Positions 16,316 to 24,584 of a DNA stretch of 29,295 bases are shown here, piece by piece. This DNA is from an uncultured Clostridium sp. (GTDB taxonomy: Bacteria > Bacillota > Clostridia > Lachnospirales > Lachnospiraceae). The stretch covers positions 1 through 29,295 of the forward strand of contig CALELW010000270.1 of assembly GCA_937902905.1 (NCBI GenBank). Reading direction: 5' to 3'. Under the pieces are notes generated by a model. The model was not told where the DNA came from, did no database searches, and saw only the letters and a list, made by a program, of their open reading frames with translations. The stretch's first letter is position 1, and each line of letters opens with the position of its first letter. Position numbers and translations under genes: made by a program.

Positions 16316-18013
16316 ATGAAAAAGACAGGGCTGGTTTTATTTGTGTTGCTTTTTGCAGCATTTACAATGAGCAAAATGAGTTATGCAAAAGAGGAAAAAA
16401 ATAGTTATCCAATTTCGCTGACAGACGGAAAAGATGCGGCAGGAAAGGTTGTTTTTGAAGATTCTGTATTTTTGAAATATTTACGGAAAGCAGAGTTTAC
16501 CAGTGGAACATATGAGGGAGTTCCATTTGATTTCGATGAGGATGGATTCCTTTCGGCAAGGGAATGTGAGCTGGTTCGTGTGATTTCGTTAAATGGGGTA
16601 AAAGAGCTGCATTCGCTGAATGGGCTGGAGGCGTTTCCTAAGTTAAGGGAGCTATACTGTGGAAATACGGAAATTACTGAATTGAATTTGTCAAACAATC
16701 TAAAACTGAAAAAACTGGATTGCCACAATACAGAACTTTCAGAACTGAGTGTAGCGGCATGTACGGCATTAGAATATCTGGATGTTCATGGAAATGGACT
16801 TACTAGTCTGGATTTATCAAAAAATCAAAAACTCACATATGCAGATGTTTCCAAGCAGCAGCGATTGGCGGGTGAATATGAAAAAGATGGCTGGTATTAT
16901 GTAAAATTAGCGGATTTAGATTCGTTACTTGATATTGCAAATGTATCACAGGTTGAAATTGATGGGGCAGCCGGTGATGAAATTAATTCGGATTATAAAG
17001 AGGCGGCAGGAGAAGCTGTGTGCTCCGATTTTATAAAAGAATTGTCGTATGAGTATCAAACCGGCTGGCAGGATGCCAAACTTGCGGTTACGTTACAGTT
17101 AAGTCTTGGCATACGCAGAGCATATGATTCCCGGGGAGGGGAACGTGTGCCGGCACAGTATTATCAAAAAGGAGAAATAGACATAGCCCCGAAAATCCCG
17201 AAAAAAGAAGGGTTTGATTTTAAAGGCTGGTATTCGGATGAGAAATGTCAGGGACAGCCGTGGACGTTTGGAAAAGCAGTGACAGCTCCGTCTATTTTGT
17301 ATGCAAAATGGGAAAAATCGGTTGTGGTACCGGAAAAAGAGCCGGAAACGGAGAAAACCGGATATCAGATTTATTTGGATAGTGGGGATGAGGTTGTAAA
17401 AAGTGAGGAAACATTTTCGTGGAATGAAAAGGAACTTCCTATTTATGATGAACCGACAAAGACCGGATACCGGTTTGATGGCTGGTTTACGGCAAAAGAG
17501 GGAGGAAACCTTGTAACCGAAGATACCATGTACGCGACGGTTTATCAAAGTCAGTTTGAGGGGGATGACCCGGCACGGATTCCGATTTTATATGCGCATT
17601 TTCATCCGATTCGTTATACGATTTTTTATCGGACAGGAAAAGGAACTGCCATAAAACAGACAACCGGCGTTTTATGGGGCAGTCAGGGAATCCTTCCAAA
17701 GAAGAAACCAAAAAGAAAAAATTATCAGTTTGTGGGATGGAAAAGTGTTTCCACCGGAAAGTGGATTACCGGAAAAACAAAATTAGGGCAGTCTGTCAGT
17801 GACGGAACCGAGGAAAGCATTTTCCTAAAAGCCGTTTGGATAAAACAATATGAAAAGCGGGGGAAACGTTTCAAACGATACGGCATTGTATACAAAATCA
17901 CCAAATCATCCCGAAAAAAATGCACGGTAAAAGTAGTATCTAAAAAACGTAAAAAAAGAAAAGTACCTAAAAAAGTATTTTATAATGGCAGATATTATAA
18001 AGTAACACGCTAA
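16316..18013 (+). CDS. Internalin-like secreted protein: EF-hand loop, LRRs and three Listeria-Bacteroides repeats
   Basis: A 565-aa exported protein with signal peptide (about 1-24, ending MSYA-KE). It has an EF-hand-like loop (D72 to E83, DFDEDGFLSARE), about four LRRs (90-185) and a linker. Three Listeria-Bacteroides (InlB B-type) repeats follow at about 265-333, 350-430 and 432-508, recognised by GFDFKGWYS, GYRFDGWFT and NYQFVGWKS each followed by an ILYAKW-like end. The very basic C-terminus (510-565) ends NGRYYKVTR. In related proteins a similar YKVT segment usually leads into further LRRs, so the protein may be shortened. Ribosome binding site GGGGGAAAG is at 16300-16308. It is the last gene of the operon. 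No sorting motif is visible. Confidence 0.85.
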   Translation: MKKTGLVLFVLLFAAFTMSKMSYAKEEKNSYPISLTDGKDAAGKVVFEDSVFLKYLRKAEFTSGTYEGVPFDFDEDGFLSARECELVRVISLNGVKELHSLNGLEAFPKLRELYCGNTEITELNLSNNLKLKKLDCHNTELSELSVAACTALEYLDVHGNGLTSLDLSKNQKLTYADVSKQQRLAGEYEKDGWYYVKLADLDSLLDIANVSQVEIDGAAGDEINSDYKEAAGEAVCSDFIKELSYEYQTGWQDAKLAVTLQLSLGIRRAYDSRGGERVPAQYYQKGEIDIAPKIPKKEGFDFKGWYSDEKCQGQPWTFGKAVTAPSILYAKWEKSVVVPEKEPETEKTGYQIYLDSGDEVVKSEETFSWNEKELPIYDEPTKTGYRFDGWFTAKEGGNLVTEDTMYATVYQSQFEGDDPARIPILYAHFHPIRYTIFYRTGKGTAIKQTTGVLWGSQGILPKKKPKRKNYQFVGWKSVSTGKWITGKTKLGQSVSDGTEESIFLKAVWIKQYEKRGKRFKRYGIVYKITKSSRKKCTVKVVSKKRKKRKVPKKVFYNGRYYKVTR

Positions 18014-18050
18014 CTACTCCCTTTTAAGTTGTGTCAGAAAAGGAGCATCT

Positions 18051-18104
18051 ATGGCAAAGCAACAGAAAGAAATATTCGCTGTCGGTTTCTTTGATCTCCA
18101 GTAA
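18051..18104 (+). CDS. Possible 17-codon leader peptide upstream of element A
   Basis: ATG at 18051 is five bases after AAAAGGAG (18038-18045) and encodes MAKQQKEIFAVGFFDLQ, with TAA at 18102-18104 inside the left arm of element A. The ribosome binding site also pairs with CTCCCTTTT at 18017-18025. The strong ribosome binding site is the only evidence; no similar ORF precedes elements B or C, so it may be chance. The rest of 18014-18100 holds nothing else I can support. Confidence 0.25.
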   Translation: MAKQQKEIFAVGFFDLQ

Positions 18105-18237
18105 TTCCGTAGAAAAACTTTGTGACTCGTGGGTTTGAGTACGTCGGTATGTGGCACTGGTAGTTTCAGTGCCCATACCGCTACGCACTCAACGAGCGGG
18201 AGCGCCCACGAGACGCAAAATTTTTCTACGGAATTAC
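18101..18237 (+). repeat. Rod-shaped inverted-repeat element A (candidate structured RNA)
   Basis: 137 bases folding into one long rod. Outer arms are 17 bp perfect (18101-18117 with 18221-18237). Inside come TTTGTG/CGCAAA, CTCGTGGG/CCCACGAG (18126-18133 with 18205-18212) and TTGAGT/ACTCAA (18135-18140 with 18187-18192). A 12-base 3' bulge CGAGCGGGAGCG lies at 18193-18204. Then come an internal loop, CGGTATG/CATACCG, a bulged T (18152), GGCACTG/CAGTGCC and loop GTAGTTT (18160-18166). The layout is shared with elements B and C. There is no U-tract after the arms, so it is not a normal terminator. It ends 49 bases before the predicted hydG promoter. Confidence 0.75.
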
Positions 18238-18286
18238 GGAAAACAAAAAAATGACAGTGAACATTTGACACAAAGCAACGGAAAAC

Positions 18287-18316
18287 ATTGAAAAAAAATC
18301 TCATTTGTGCTATCCT
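18287..18316 (+). promoter_or_regulatory. Predicted hydG promoter
   Basis: TTGAAA (18287-18292), an 18-base spacer and TATCCT (18311-18316) preceded by an extended -10 TGC. It is 50 bases before the hydG start. A second TTGACA at 18264-18269 has no matching -10 box. Confidence 0.5.
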
Positions 18317-18366
18317 TAATACAGTTGCGCAAGCAGCCAATTTTGATACTATCGGGGGAAATTATT

Positions 18367-19788
18367 ATGTACAAATATGATCCAAAATCGAGTATCGCAG
18401 ATGAATTTATTAACGATGCAGAAATTTTAGAATCACTGGCATATGCCAGAGAAAATAAGGCAAATAAACAGGTAATTGATGCGATTTTGCAGAAAGCACG
18501 CGAGATGAAAGGAATCAGCCACAAAGAGGCGGCGGTTCTTTTGGAATGTGAATTGGAAGAGGAAAATAAGGAAATTGAAAAACTTGCAAAAGAGATTAAA
18601 GAGCGGTTTTATGGCAAGCGAATTGTTATGTTTGCGCCACTTTATTTATCCAATTACTGCATTAACAGCTGTGTGTACTGTCCGTATCATGTAAAAAATA
18701 AACATATCGCGAGAAAAAAACTGTCGCAGGAAGAAATTAAGCAGGAAGTAATTGCGCTGCAGGATATGGGGCATAAGCGTCTGGCGATAGAAGCGGGCGA
18801 AGACCCGGAGAATAATCCGCTTGAGTACATTTTGGAGAGTATTCGTACGATATACAGCATTAAGCACAAAAATGGAGCGATTCGTCGAGTTAATGTAAAT
18901 ATTGCAGCGACTTCAGTTGAAAATTATAAGAAACTTAAAGATGCAGGGATTGGAACCTATATTTTGTTCCAGGAGACTTATAATAAAGAGGCTTACAAAG
19001 AACTGCATCCGGCAGGACCAAAAAGTGATTATGCGTACCATACAGAGGCGATGGACCGTGCCATGGAAGCAGGAATTGATGACGTAGGATGTGGCGTGTT
19101 GTTCGGTCTGGATAAATACCGATATGAATTGGTTGGTATTATTATGCACGCGGAGCATTTGGAGGCTAAGTTTGGCGTTGGACCGCATACCATCAGCGTG
19201 CCTCGTGTCTGTCCGGCAGATGACATTGATCCGGAAGAATTAAATGCTATTCCGGATGAAATTTTTGAGAAGATTGTATCGGTTATCCGCATTGCGGTGC
19301 CGTATACCGGAATGATTGTTTCAACCCGTGAATCGAAGGCAACGAGAGAAAAGGTATTAGACCTTGGAATCAGCCAGATTAGTGGTGGCTCCCGTACGAG
19401 TGTGGGCGGCTATGTTGAGGAAGAACCGGAAGAAGAGAATTCCGCTCAGTTTGATGTGTCTGATAGAAGAAGTCTGGATGAGGTTGTGAACTGGCTGCTT
19501 GGACTGGGATATATTCCGAGTTTCTGTACGGCTTGTTACCGGGAAGGACGAACCGGTGACCGGTTTATGAAATTGTTGAAATCGGGGCAGATTGTAAACT
19601 GTTGTCAGCCAAATGCACTGATGACACTCAAGGAGTATTTGGAGGATTATGCTTCTGCGGACACCAAAGAAAAAGGGGAAAAAGTGATTCGGGAGCAGTT
19701 GGAAATTATTACAAATCCGGTAGTGAAAGAGAAGGCAAAAGAGTATATTGAAAATATTCATGAAGGAAAAAGAGATTTCCGATTCTAG
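18367..19788 (+). CDS. hydG: [FeFe]-hydrogenase H-cluster radical SAM maturase HydG
   Basis: A 473-aa radical SAM enzyme that cleaves tyrosine to p-cresol and makes the CO and cyanide ligands of the hydrogenase H-cluster. The radical SAM cluster motif is CX3CX2C (C98, C102, C105, in YCINSCVYC). The C-terminal second-cluster motif CX2CX22C (C387, C390, C413), absent from the thiazole enzyme ThiH, separates HydG from that relative. ATG 18367 follows GGGGGAA (18354-18360); an upstream in-frame start would add 20 residues without a ribosome binding site. Neither hydE nor hydF is next to it. It is preceded by element A and a promoter, and followed by a terminator-like hairpin, so it is probably monocistronic. 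Confidence 0.95.
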   Translation: MYKYDPKSSIADEFINDAEILESLAYARENKANKQVIDAILQKAREMKGISHKEAAVLLECELEEENKEIEKLAKEIKERFYGKRIVMFAPLYLSNYCINSCVYCPYHVKNKHIARKKLSQEEIKQEVIALQDMGHKRLAIEAGEDPENNPLEYILESIRTIYSIKHKNGAIRRVNVNIAATSVENYKKLKDAGIGTYILFQETYNKEAYKELHPAGPKSDYAYHTEAMDRAMEAGIDDVGCGVLFGLDKYRYELVGIIMHAEHLEAKFGVGPHTISVPRVCPADDIDPEELNAIPDEIFEKIVSVIRIAVPYTGMIVSTRESKATREKVLDLGISQISGGSRTSVGGYVEEEPEEENSAQFDVSDRRSLDEVVNWLLGLGYIPSFCTACYREGRTGDRFMKLLKSGQIVNCCQPNALMTLKEYLEDYASADTKEKGEKVIREQLEIITNPVVKEKAKEYIENIHEGKRDFRF

Positions 19789-19797
19789 TGAATCAAT

Positions 19798-19832
19798 CGA
19801 AAGGCACTTGTTGTATTAAGTGCCTTTCGGTC
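19798..19832 (+). terminator. Intrinsic terminator after hydG
   Basis: A perfect 12-bp stem (19798-19809 with 19818-19829) with an eight-base loop, starting ten bases after the hydG stop. The U-tract is short (the right arm contains TTT and GTCT follows), so termination may be partial. No separate promoter is visible before the next gene at 19852. Confidence 0.65.
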
Positions 19833-19851
19833 TAAATAAAGGAGGTAGCAT

Positions 19852-21333
19852 TTGTTTTATAGTCTATTGGGAAAAGAGAAATGTGAGGATTCGGAAAAAA
19901 TCAGTATTTTTACGGATTTTAATTTGAATGTGTGCATTTCTTACATGAACAATTTGGTTAAGGGATATGATTTACAAAAATTGTATGAGAATATTCCAAA
20001 AGAATCCGAGACAACAAAGTATCGGAGAAAAATCACCTCAGATATGCAGAATGAGGCAGTTTTCAAGGCGTTTGACAGGTATGCAAAGCAGGTGGCGAGG
20101 GCAGTTTCTTATGAGAAAAAAAGCACTTACAGTAATCTGATTTATCAAAAGCAGAAATGGCATTTAGATTCCCTTCTTATTTACATACAGGCAGTCGAAC
20201 AATTATTGGATGACTTAAAAAGCCAGTCGTCTTATTCGGATGCAATGGAAGAACTTGTTTCGTATCTTTGCGAGGTGACAAAAAGTGAAGCATTTGCAAA
20301 GGGCAAAGAATTGGCGCAAAATCTGCATCAGTCGATGGAAGAAACGAAAATGATATTTTCCCTTCAAAAAAATAAGGTTGTGTGGGAAGATAAATCAGAG
20401 GGCGAATTTTTTGCAGAGAGAATGGCAAAGGCTTTTGCTGTTGGCAAAAAGCTGGGGCAGGCGGTGAATGTAAACAAGGAAACAGAGCTTACACTGCTTG
20501 AGAAAAATCTGGCGGAGCGGCAGATTAAGAGACAAAACTGGGATGGCATGTTAGAAACACTGTTACAGATTCACATGGATGAAAAACTTGTGCAGTTAGC
20601 GGAAGATGTGCAGTATTATCTTGGTTTTTTCCTGCTTGTGCGGGACATGAAAGGAAGAGGCTATTCATTTTGTATGCCGGAGGAAACGGATAAACTGGAA
20701 GTGAAGCAGGGATATGATCTTGCCTTAGCTCTTCGCAATGAAAAAGAAGTGATTGCAAATGACTGTAATCTGCAAAATGATGAGCGGTTCTTTGTGATTA
20801 CGGGAGCCAATGGAGGCGGTAAGACGACCTATGCACGCATGATTGGACAAATTCTGTATTTTGCGAAAATGGGTCTGTTAGTTCCCTGTGAACAGGCTGG
20901 TGTGCCAAATTACACAGCGATTTTATCGCATTTTTCGAATGATGAATCGGAGATGTCCGGAAAAGGAAAGTTAGTGGAGGAATTAACCCGCTTAAAACCG
21001 ATGATGCAGGAAAAATGGAGTGGAAGTTTTGTGATTTTGAATGAGTTATTTACGACAGCGGCGACGTGGGATGCAGGTATTATGGGACAGAAAGTGCTTG
21101 ATTATTTTATGTCGCATGACTGCTATGGTATTTACGTGACACATATCCAGTCGCTTGCGAAAGAGAGGGATGGGTTAGTGAGTCTGGTTGCGGAACTGGC
21201 AGAGGACCATCATACGCGTTCTTTCAAAATAACAAGAAAACCGGCGAGTGAGGCAGAATATGAGGATTCACTGATTACCAAATACAATATGACCGAAAAT
21301 CAAATGAAGGCGGTGATAGAACATGAAGATTGA
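19852..21333 (+). CDS. MutS-family ATPase, divergent, first of a pair
   Basis: A 493-aa protein with a C-terminal MutS-type ATPase domain (about 300-465): Walker A GANGGGKTT (318-326, K324), the FSNDESEMSGKGKLVEEL region in place of the MutS signature, Walker B-like FVILNELF (393-400) and a THIQS segment (430-434). The N-terminal 290 residues are mostly helical, like MutS core/lever domains. No mismatch-binding domain is visible, so classical mismatch repair is unlikely. The Walker B Asp is Asn397. Start is TTG 19852, supported by a strong GGAGGT (19841-19846). It overlaps the next MutS-like gene by 11 bases, so the two probably form a heteromer. The DNA substrate is unknown. Confidence 0.82.
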   Translation: MFYSLLGKEKCEDSEKISIFTDFNLNVCISYMNNLVKGYDLQKLYENIPKESETTKYRRKITSDMQNEAVFKAFDRYAKQVARAVSYEKKSTYSNLIYQKQKWHLDSLLIYIQAVEQLLDDLKSQSSYSDAMEELVSYLCEVTKSEAFAKGKELAQNLHQSMEETKMIFSLQKNKVVWEDKSEGEFFAERMAKAFAVGKKLGQAVNVNKETELTLLEKNLAERQIKRQNWDGMLETLLQIHMDEKLVQLAEDVQYYLGFFLLVRDMKGRGYSFCMPEETDKLEVKQGYDLALALRNEKEVIANDCNLQNDERFFVITGANGGGKTTYARMIGQILYFAKMGLLVPCEQAGVPNYTAILSHFSNDESEMSGKGKLVEELTRLKPMMQEKWSGSFVILNELFTTAATWDAGIMGQKVLDYFMSHDCYGIYVTHIQSLAKERDGLVSLVAELAEDHHTRSFKITRKPASEAEYEDSLITKYNMTENQMKAVIEHED

Positions 21334-22798
21334 ATTTTTTGAAGAGACAAATTTTTCGTACCGGAGAAAGCAGGACTTGGAAAAGGACTTAAATCTGCAC
21401 TGGATTGCAAGAAACATGGCAGGTGATAAAGTTGGTGACATTCCGGCTATTTTGCATGTTCTTCTACATCCTCTTACGACGGAAAGTGAGATTGAAAAAA
21501 GGCAGCAGGTTGTTATGGCTGCCTGTGAAAATGCATCGGTAACATATCAGCTGCGGGACCGGATTGTTTCGCTTTCGGAAAATCTGACACGTGGACTGCA
21601 TGCGATTTTAGACAGCCGCGGTAAGCATTTGATGGAACAGACGATGATTGGTGTGCATGTAGAAACGATTCGGGAATTGGTGCAGGGACTTTCTGAGATT
21701 TCGCAAATGGGAGCGAAAAATCCGGAGATTTTCAAGGAGATTGCATTTAACCATTTTTATGATAGTTTTTGTGAAGCCGAGCCGGCCGAAAGATTAGAAG
21801 AGCAGCTTGCGCTGGTGCAGAATCTGGATGCTTTTAAAGGAAACGGAGAAATTGTGCTGGAGGGAGCAATTGGCGAAGGATTTTCCTTGGAAAATGTGGA
21901 AGTTGTTTCCGTATGTGACAAGGCAAAGCGGGCAGGAAGCGGTATTTTCTCAGGGAAGAAGGGGCGCGTAATTGCCAGTGAGGAAGTTTACCAGAGCGGT
22001 GTTCAGTTTGCCAACCGGGTTGTTCTTGAATTATTGGAGCAGTGCTCGCCGTTTTTGCAGCAGTGGGAGGAGATTTTACAGACGCTGTCAAGGCAGATTA
22101 TCTTTTTGGCGGGCTGTGCGAGAATGTATGAGCGTGGTTTGTCGGTTGGTTTTTATTTTTGTATGCCAAAAGCTTGTGAAGAGGACGCTGAAAAATTATA
22201 TGAATTGGCACTTGCTTTGCAGAGTATGGAGCAGCCAATTCCAAATACTGTGAGTCTGAAAGAACAACGGGCACTTATCGTGACGGGAGCTAACCAAGGC
22301 GGAAAATCAACCTTTTTGCGCAGCCTTGGTATTGCGCAGGTGCTTTGTCAGGCGGGAATGTACGTGCCGGCAAAGAAATATCCGCTTCATGCGTATGAGG
22401 ATATTTTTACGCATTTTACCAGACGCGAAGATGCAACGATGAACATGGGTAAATTTGAAGAAGAGTTAAAGCGTATGGAGCAGATTTTACGTGGGGCAAA
22501 GAAAAATACGCTGATTCTTTTGAATGAATCGTTTGCGACTACAACAGAAGTGACGGCTTACCAGATTGCAATGGATTTAATGCATACTTGTCTTTCGGAG
22601 GCGGTAACGGTATGGATGGTGACTCATATTACAAAATTTGCAAAAGAATTGTATGGGGAACACCCTGAGAATGTATTGTTTTTGTCGGCGGGCAGAACGG
22701 AAGAAAATGAAATCCGTTTTCAAATGTATGAAAAAGTGCCAGGCGACACAAGTTATGGCCTGACACTTTATGAACAAATGATAGGGAAAATAAATTAA
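21323..22798 (+). CDS. MutS-family ATPase, divergent, second of a pair
   Basis: A 491-aa protein. The N-terminal part resembles MutS core domain III (DLNLHWIARNM at 22-32, then helices to about 290). The ATPase domain (about 310-485) has Walker A GANQGGKST (322-330, K328), FTRREDATMNMGKFEEEL in the signature region, Walker B-like LILLNESF (397-404, with Asn401 where Asp is normal, then Glu402) and the switch THIT (434-437). It shares FCMP...YELALAL with the first protein, so the two are paralogues. It lacks mismatch-recognition and nuclease domains. It is translationally coupled to the upstream gene. Its TAA stop overlaps the stop of the convergent paaK-type gene. Confidence 0.84.
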   Translation: MKIEFFEETNFSYRRKQDLEKDLNLHWIARNMAGDKVGDIPAILHVLLHPLTTESEIEKRQQVVMAACENASVTYQLRDRIVSLSENLTRGLHAILDSRGKHLMEQTMIGVHVETIRELVQGLSEISQMGAKNPEIFKEIAFNHFYDSFCEAEPAERLEEQLALVQNLDAFKGNGEIVLEGAIGEGFSLENVEVVSVCDKAKRAGSGIFSGKKGRVIASEEVYQSGVQFANRVVLELLEQCSPFLQQWEEILQTLSRQIIFLAGCARMYERGLSVGFYFCMPKACEEDAEKLYELALALQSMEQPIPNTVSLKEQRALIVTGANQGGKSTFLRSLGIAQVLCQAGMYVPAKKYPLHAYEDIFTHFTRREDATMNMGKFEEELKRMEQILRGAKKNTLILLNESFATTTEVTAYQIAMDLMHTCLSEAVTVWMVTHITKFAKELYGEHPENVLFLSAGRTEENEIRFQMYEKVPGDTSYGLTLYEQMIGKIN

Positions 22799-24102
22799 CC
22801 CTGATATAAGTTTCTCTTGTCAATGACGCGGACTGCTTTTCCTTCGCTGCGTGCGATGGTTTTTGGCTCTACTAAAGTAACTTCAGCTAAAATACCAAGC
22901 ATGGCTTTCAGACCGGATACTAATTTTTTGCGAGCTAAATCGCGGTCGAAGGAAGCGTCAGCTGCCATGACAGGAGTCATTTCTACCTGAACTTCAATAT
23001 TATCACTGTTTTTAGCGCGGGTAACGATAATCTGATAATTTGCCGGAAATCCCTGATTGATTAATACGGTTTCAATCTGTGAAGGGAATACATTGACACC
23101 TTTTACAATCAGCATATCATCGCTTCGTCCCATTGGTTTTGTCATTTTTACATGAGTACGTCCGCAGGAACATTTCTCACGGCTTAATACACAGATATCA
23201 CGTGTACGGTAGCGCAGAAGTGGAAATGCTTCTTTTGTAATGCTTGAAAATACTAATTCACCCTTTTCCCCGTCCGGAAGAACTTCACCGGTCTCCGGAT
23301 TGATAACTTCGGCAATAAAGTGGTCTTCATTAATATGCATGCCGCTCTGTGCCTCGCACTCAAAAGCAACACCCGGTCCGGAAATTTCGGTCAGACCATA
23401 AATGTCATAAGCTTTGATGCCAAGCGACTGCTCGATGTCATGACGCATTTCTTCTGTCCATGCCTCTGCACCAAAAATGCCGGCTTTCAGTTTGATCTGG
23501 TCTTTTACACCACGCTCCTCGATGGTCTCTGCCAAATAGGCAGCATAGGATGGTGTACAGCATAAAATAGTCGAACCTAAATCCGTCATAAACTGAATCT
23601 GGCGGTCGGTATTACCGGAAGACATCGGAAGCGTCAAACTTCCTAATTTATGAGAGCCGCCATTTAATCCCGGTCCGCCGGTAAATAAGCCGTAGCCATA
23701 GCTGACATGAACCACATCTTCTTTTGTACCGCCGGCAGCGACAATCGCGCGGGCACAGCAGTCTTCCCACAAGTCAAGGTCGTGTTGGGTATAAAAAGCT
23801 ACAACACGGCGTCCGGTCGTTCCACTCGTTGACTGGATGCGGACACAATCTTTTAAAGGACGTGCCAAAAGTCCGTATGGATAAGCATCTCTTAAGTCAT
23901 CCTTTGTAATAAAAGGAAGTTTATGTAAATCATCAATCGATTTAATATCACCTGGTTCAAGACCTTTGTTCTGCATGCGCGTGCGGTAGTAAGGAACGTT
24001 GTCATAGATGTTTTTTACCTGTTTTACCAAGCGCTCACTCTGCCATGCACGAATCTGGTCTGCGGATGCACATTCAATTTCTTTTTGAAAATAGTTTCCC
24101 AT
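22795..24102 (-). CDS. paaK: Phenylacetate-CoA ligase family enzyme (PaaK type)
   Basis: A 435-aa adenylate-forming enzyme that activates an aryl acid, typically phenylacetate or indoleacetate, with ATP and CoA. Motifs: the phosphate-binding loop STSGTTG (91-97), the NVPYYR segment near 35-40, YDIYGLTE (232-239), RYRTRDI (297-303), MGRSDDMLIVKGVNVFP (324-340) and the C-terminal ARSEGKAVRV with the catalytic Lys. A CSCG pair (311-314) is common in the family. GGAGGA (24111-24116 on the plus strand as TCCTCC) is eight bases before ATG. It is convergent with the MutS-like genes, with overlapping stops. No indolepyruvate oxidoreductase genes are beside it, so the substrate is not settled by context. 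Confidence 0.92.
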   Translation of the reverse strand: MGNYFQKEIECASADQIRAWQSERLVKQVKNIYDNVPYYRTRMQNKGLEPGDIKSIDDLHKLPFITKDDLRDAYPYGLLARPLKDCVRIQSTSGTTGRRVVAFYTQHDLDLWEDCCARAIVAAGGTKEDVVHVSYGYGLFTGGPGLNGGSHKLGSLTLPMSSGNTDRQIQFMTDLGSTILCCTPSYAAYLAETIEERGVKDQIKLKAGIFGAEAWTEEMRHDIEQSLGIKAYDIYGLTEISGPGVAFECEAQSGMHINEDHFIAEVINPETGEVLPDGEKGELVFSSITKEAFPLLRYRTRDICVLSREKCSCGRTHVKMTKPMGRSDDMLIVKGVNVFPSQIETVLINQGFPANYQIIVTRAKNSDNIEVQVEMTPVMAADASFDRDLARKKLVSGLKAMLGILAEVTLVEPKTIARSEGKAVRVIDKRNLYQG

Positions 24103-24194
24103 TACATTAATCCTCCATTTTGCAAATATCTTTTCGTGTAAGTACGAATGTCATTTTGTCTTTTTGACCTAACAATCATTTTACATGAATCTAT

Positions 24195-24230
24195 ATAAAA
24201 AAGCAAGGTGCTCCACGAATGAAGCACCTT
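24195..24230 (-). terminator. Intrinsic terminator of the cold-shock gene
   Basis: On the minus strand, AAGGTGCT (24230-24223) pairs with AGCACCTT (24212-24205) over a ten-base loop and is followed by GC and a T run (24202-24197). It lies 60 bases after the csp stop. Confidence 0.85.
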
Positions 24231-24290
24231 TTGTTACAACCCTTTTAACTTATATAACTTTTATTCAAAAATTATTTCATTAACAATCGA

Positions 24291-24488
24291 TTATAACTTT
24301 GTTACGTTTGCTGCCTGAGGACCTTTCTCGCCATCAATAACTTCGAATTCTACTTCGTCGCCTTCATCGAGAACTTTGAATCCGTCCATCTGCAGAGCAG
24401 AAAAGTGTACGAATACGTCATTTCCTTCTTCATCGGAGATAAATCCGAACCCTTTTTTGGCATTAAACCATTTAACTGTACCTTTCAT
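24291..24488 (-). CDS. Cold-shock domain protein (CspA family)
   Basis: A 65-aa single cold-shock domain, the usual length. It binds single-stranded RNA or DNA and acts as an RNA chaperone. RNP1 is KGFGFI (12-17) and RNP2 is VFVHFS (25-30); the N-terminus MKGTVKWFNAKKGFG is typical. A perfect AGGAGG (plus-strand CCTCCT, 24497-24502) is eight bases before ATG. The predicted promoter gives a short leader of about 30 bases, unlike the long cold-sensing leader of cspA in enteric bacteria. Element C lies just upstream of that promoter, in the same orientation. Confidence 0.96.
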   Translation of the reverse strand: MKGTVKWFNAKKGFGFISDEEGNDVFVHFSALQMDGFKVLDEGDEVEFEVIDGEKGPQAANVTKL

Positions 24489-24526
24489 GTGTTTTGCCTC
24501 CTAAAAATATAATTTAACACTCTCTA

Positions 24527-24555
24527 ACAATAGCACATTAGGGAACAAAAGTCAA
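24527..24555 (-). promoter_or_regulatory. Predicted csp promoter
   Basis: On the minus strand, TTGACT (24555-24550), a 17-base spacer and TATTGT (24532-24527) with extended -10 TGC. It is 29 bases downstream of element C. Confidence 0.55.
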
Positions 24556-24584
24556 AGAGTAATTTTGTAGTAAGTTTTTAGCAA

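Noticed and set aside
18101..18237. Element A as the simple terminator of the exported-protein operon
   Set aside because: There is no T run after the right arm on either strand, and the same architecture appears upstream of csp and the M16C gene, where no upstream operon needs ending.
18367..19788. Thiazole synthase ThiH for the radical SAM gene
   Set aside because: The C-terminal CX2CX22C second-cluster motif (C387, C390, C413) is present, which marks HydG and is lacking in ThiH.
24489..24584. Long cold-sensing 5' leader for the csp gene
   Set aside because: The predicted promoter leaves only about 30 bases before ATG, and element C lies upstream of the promoter, not in the leader.
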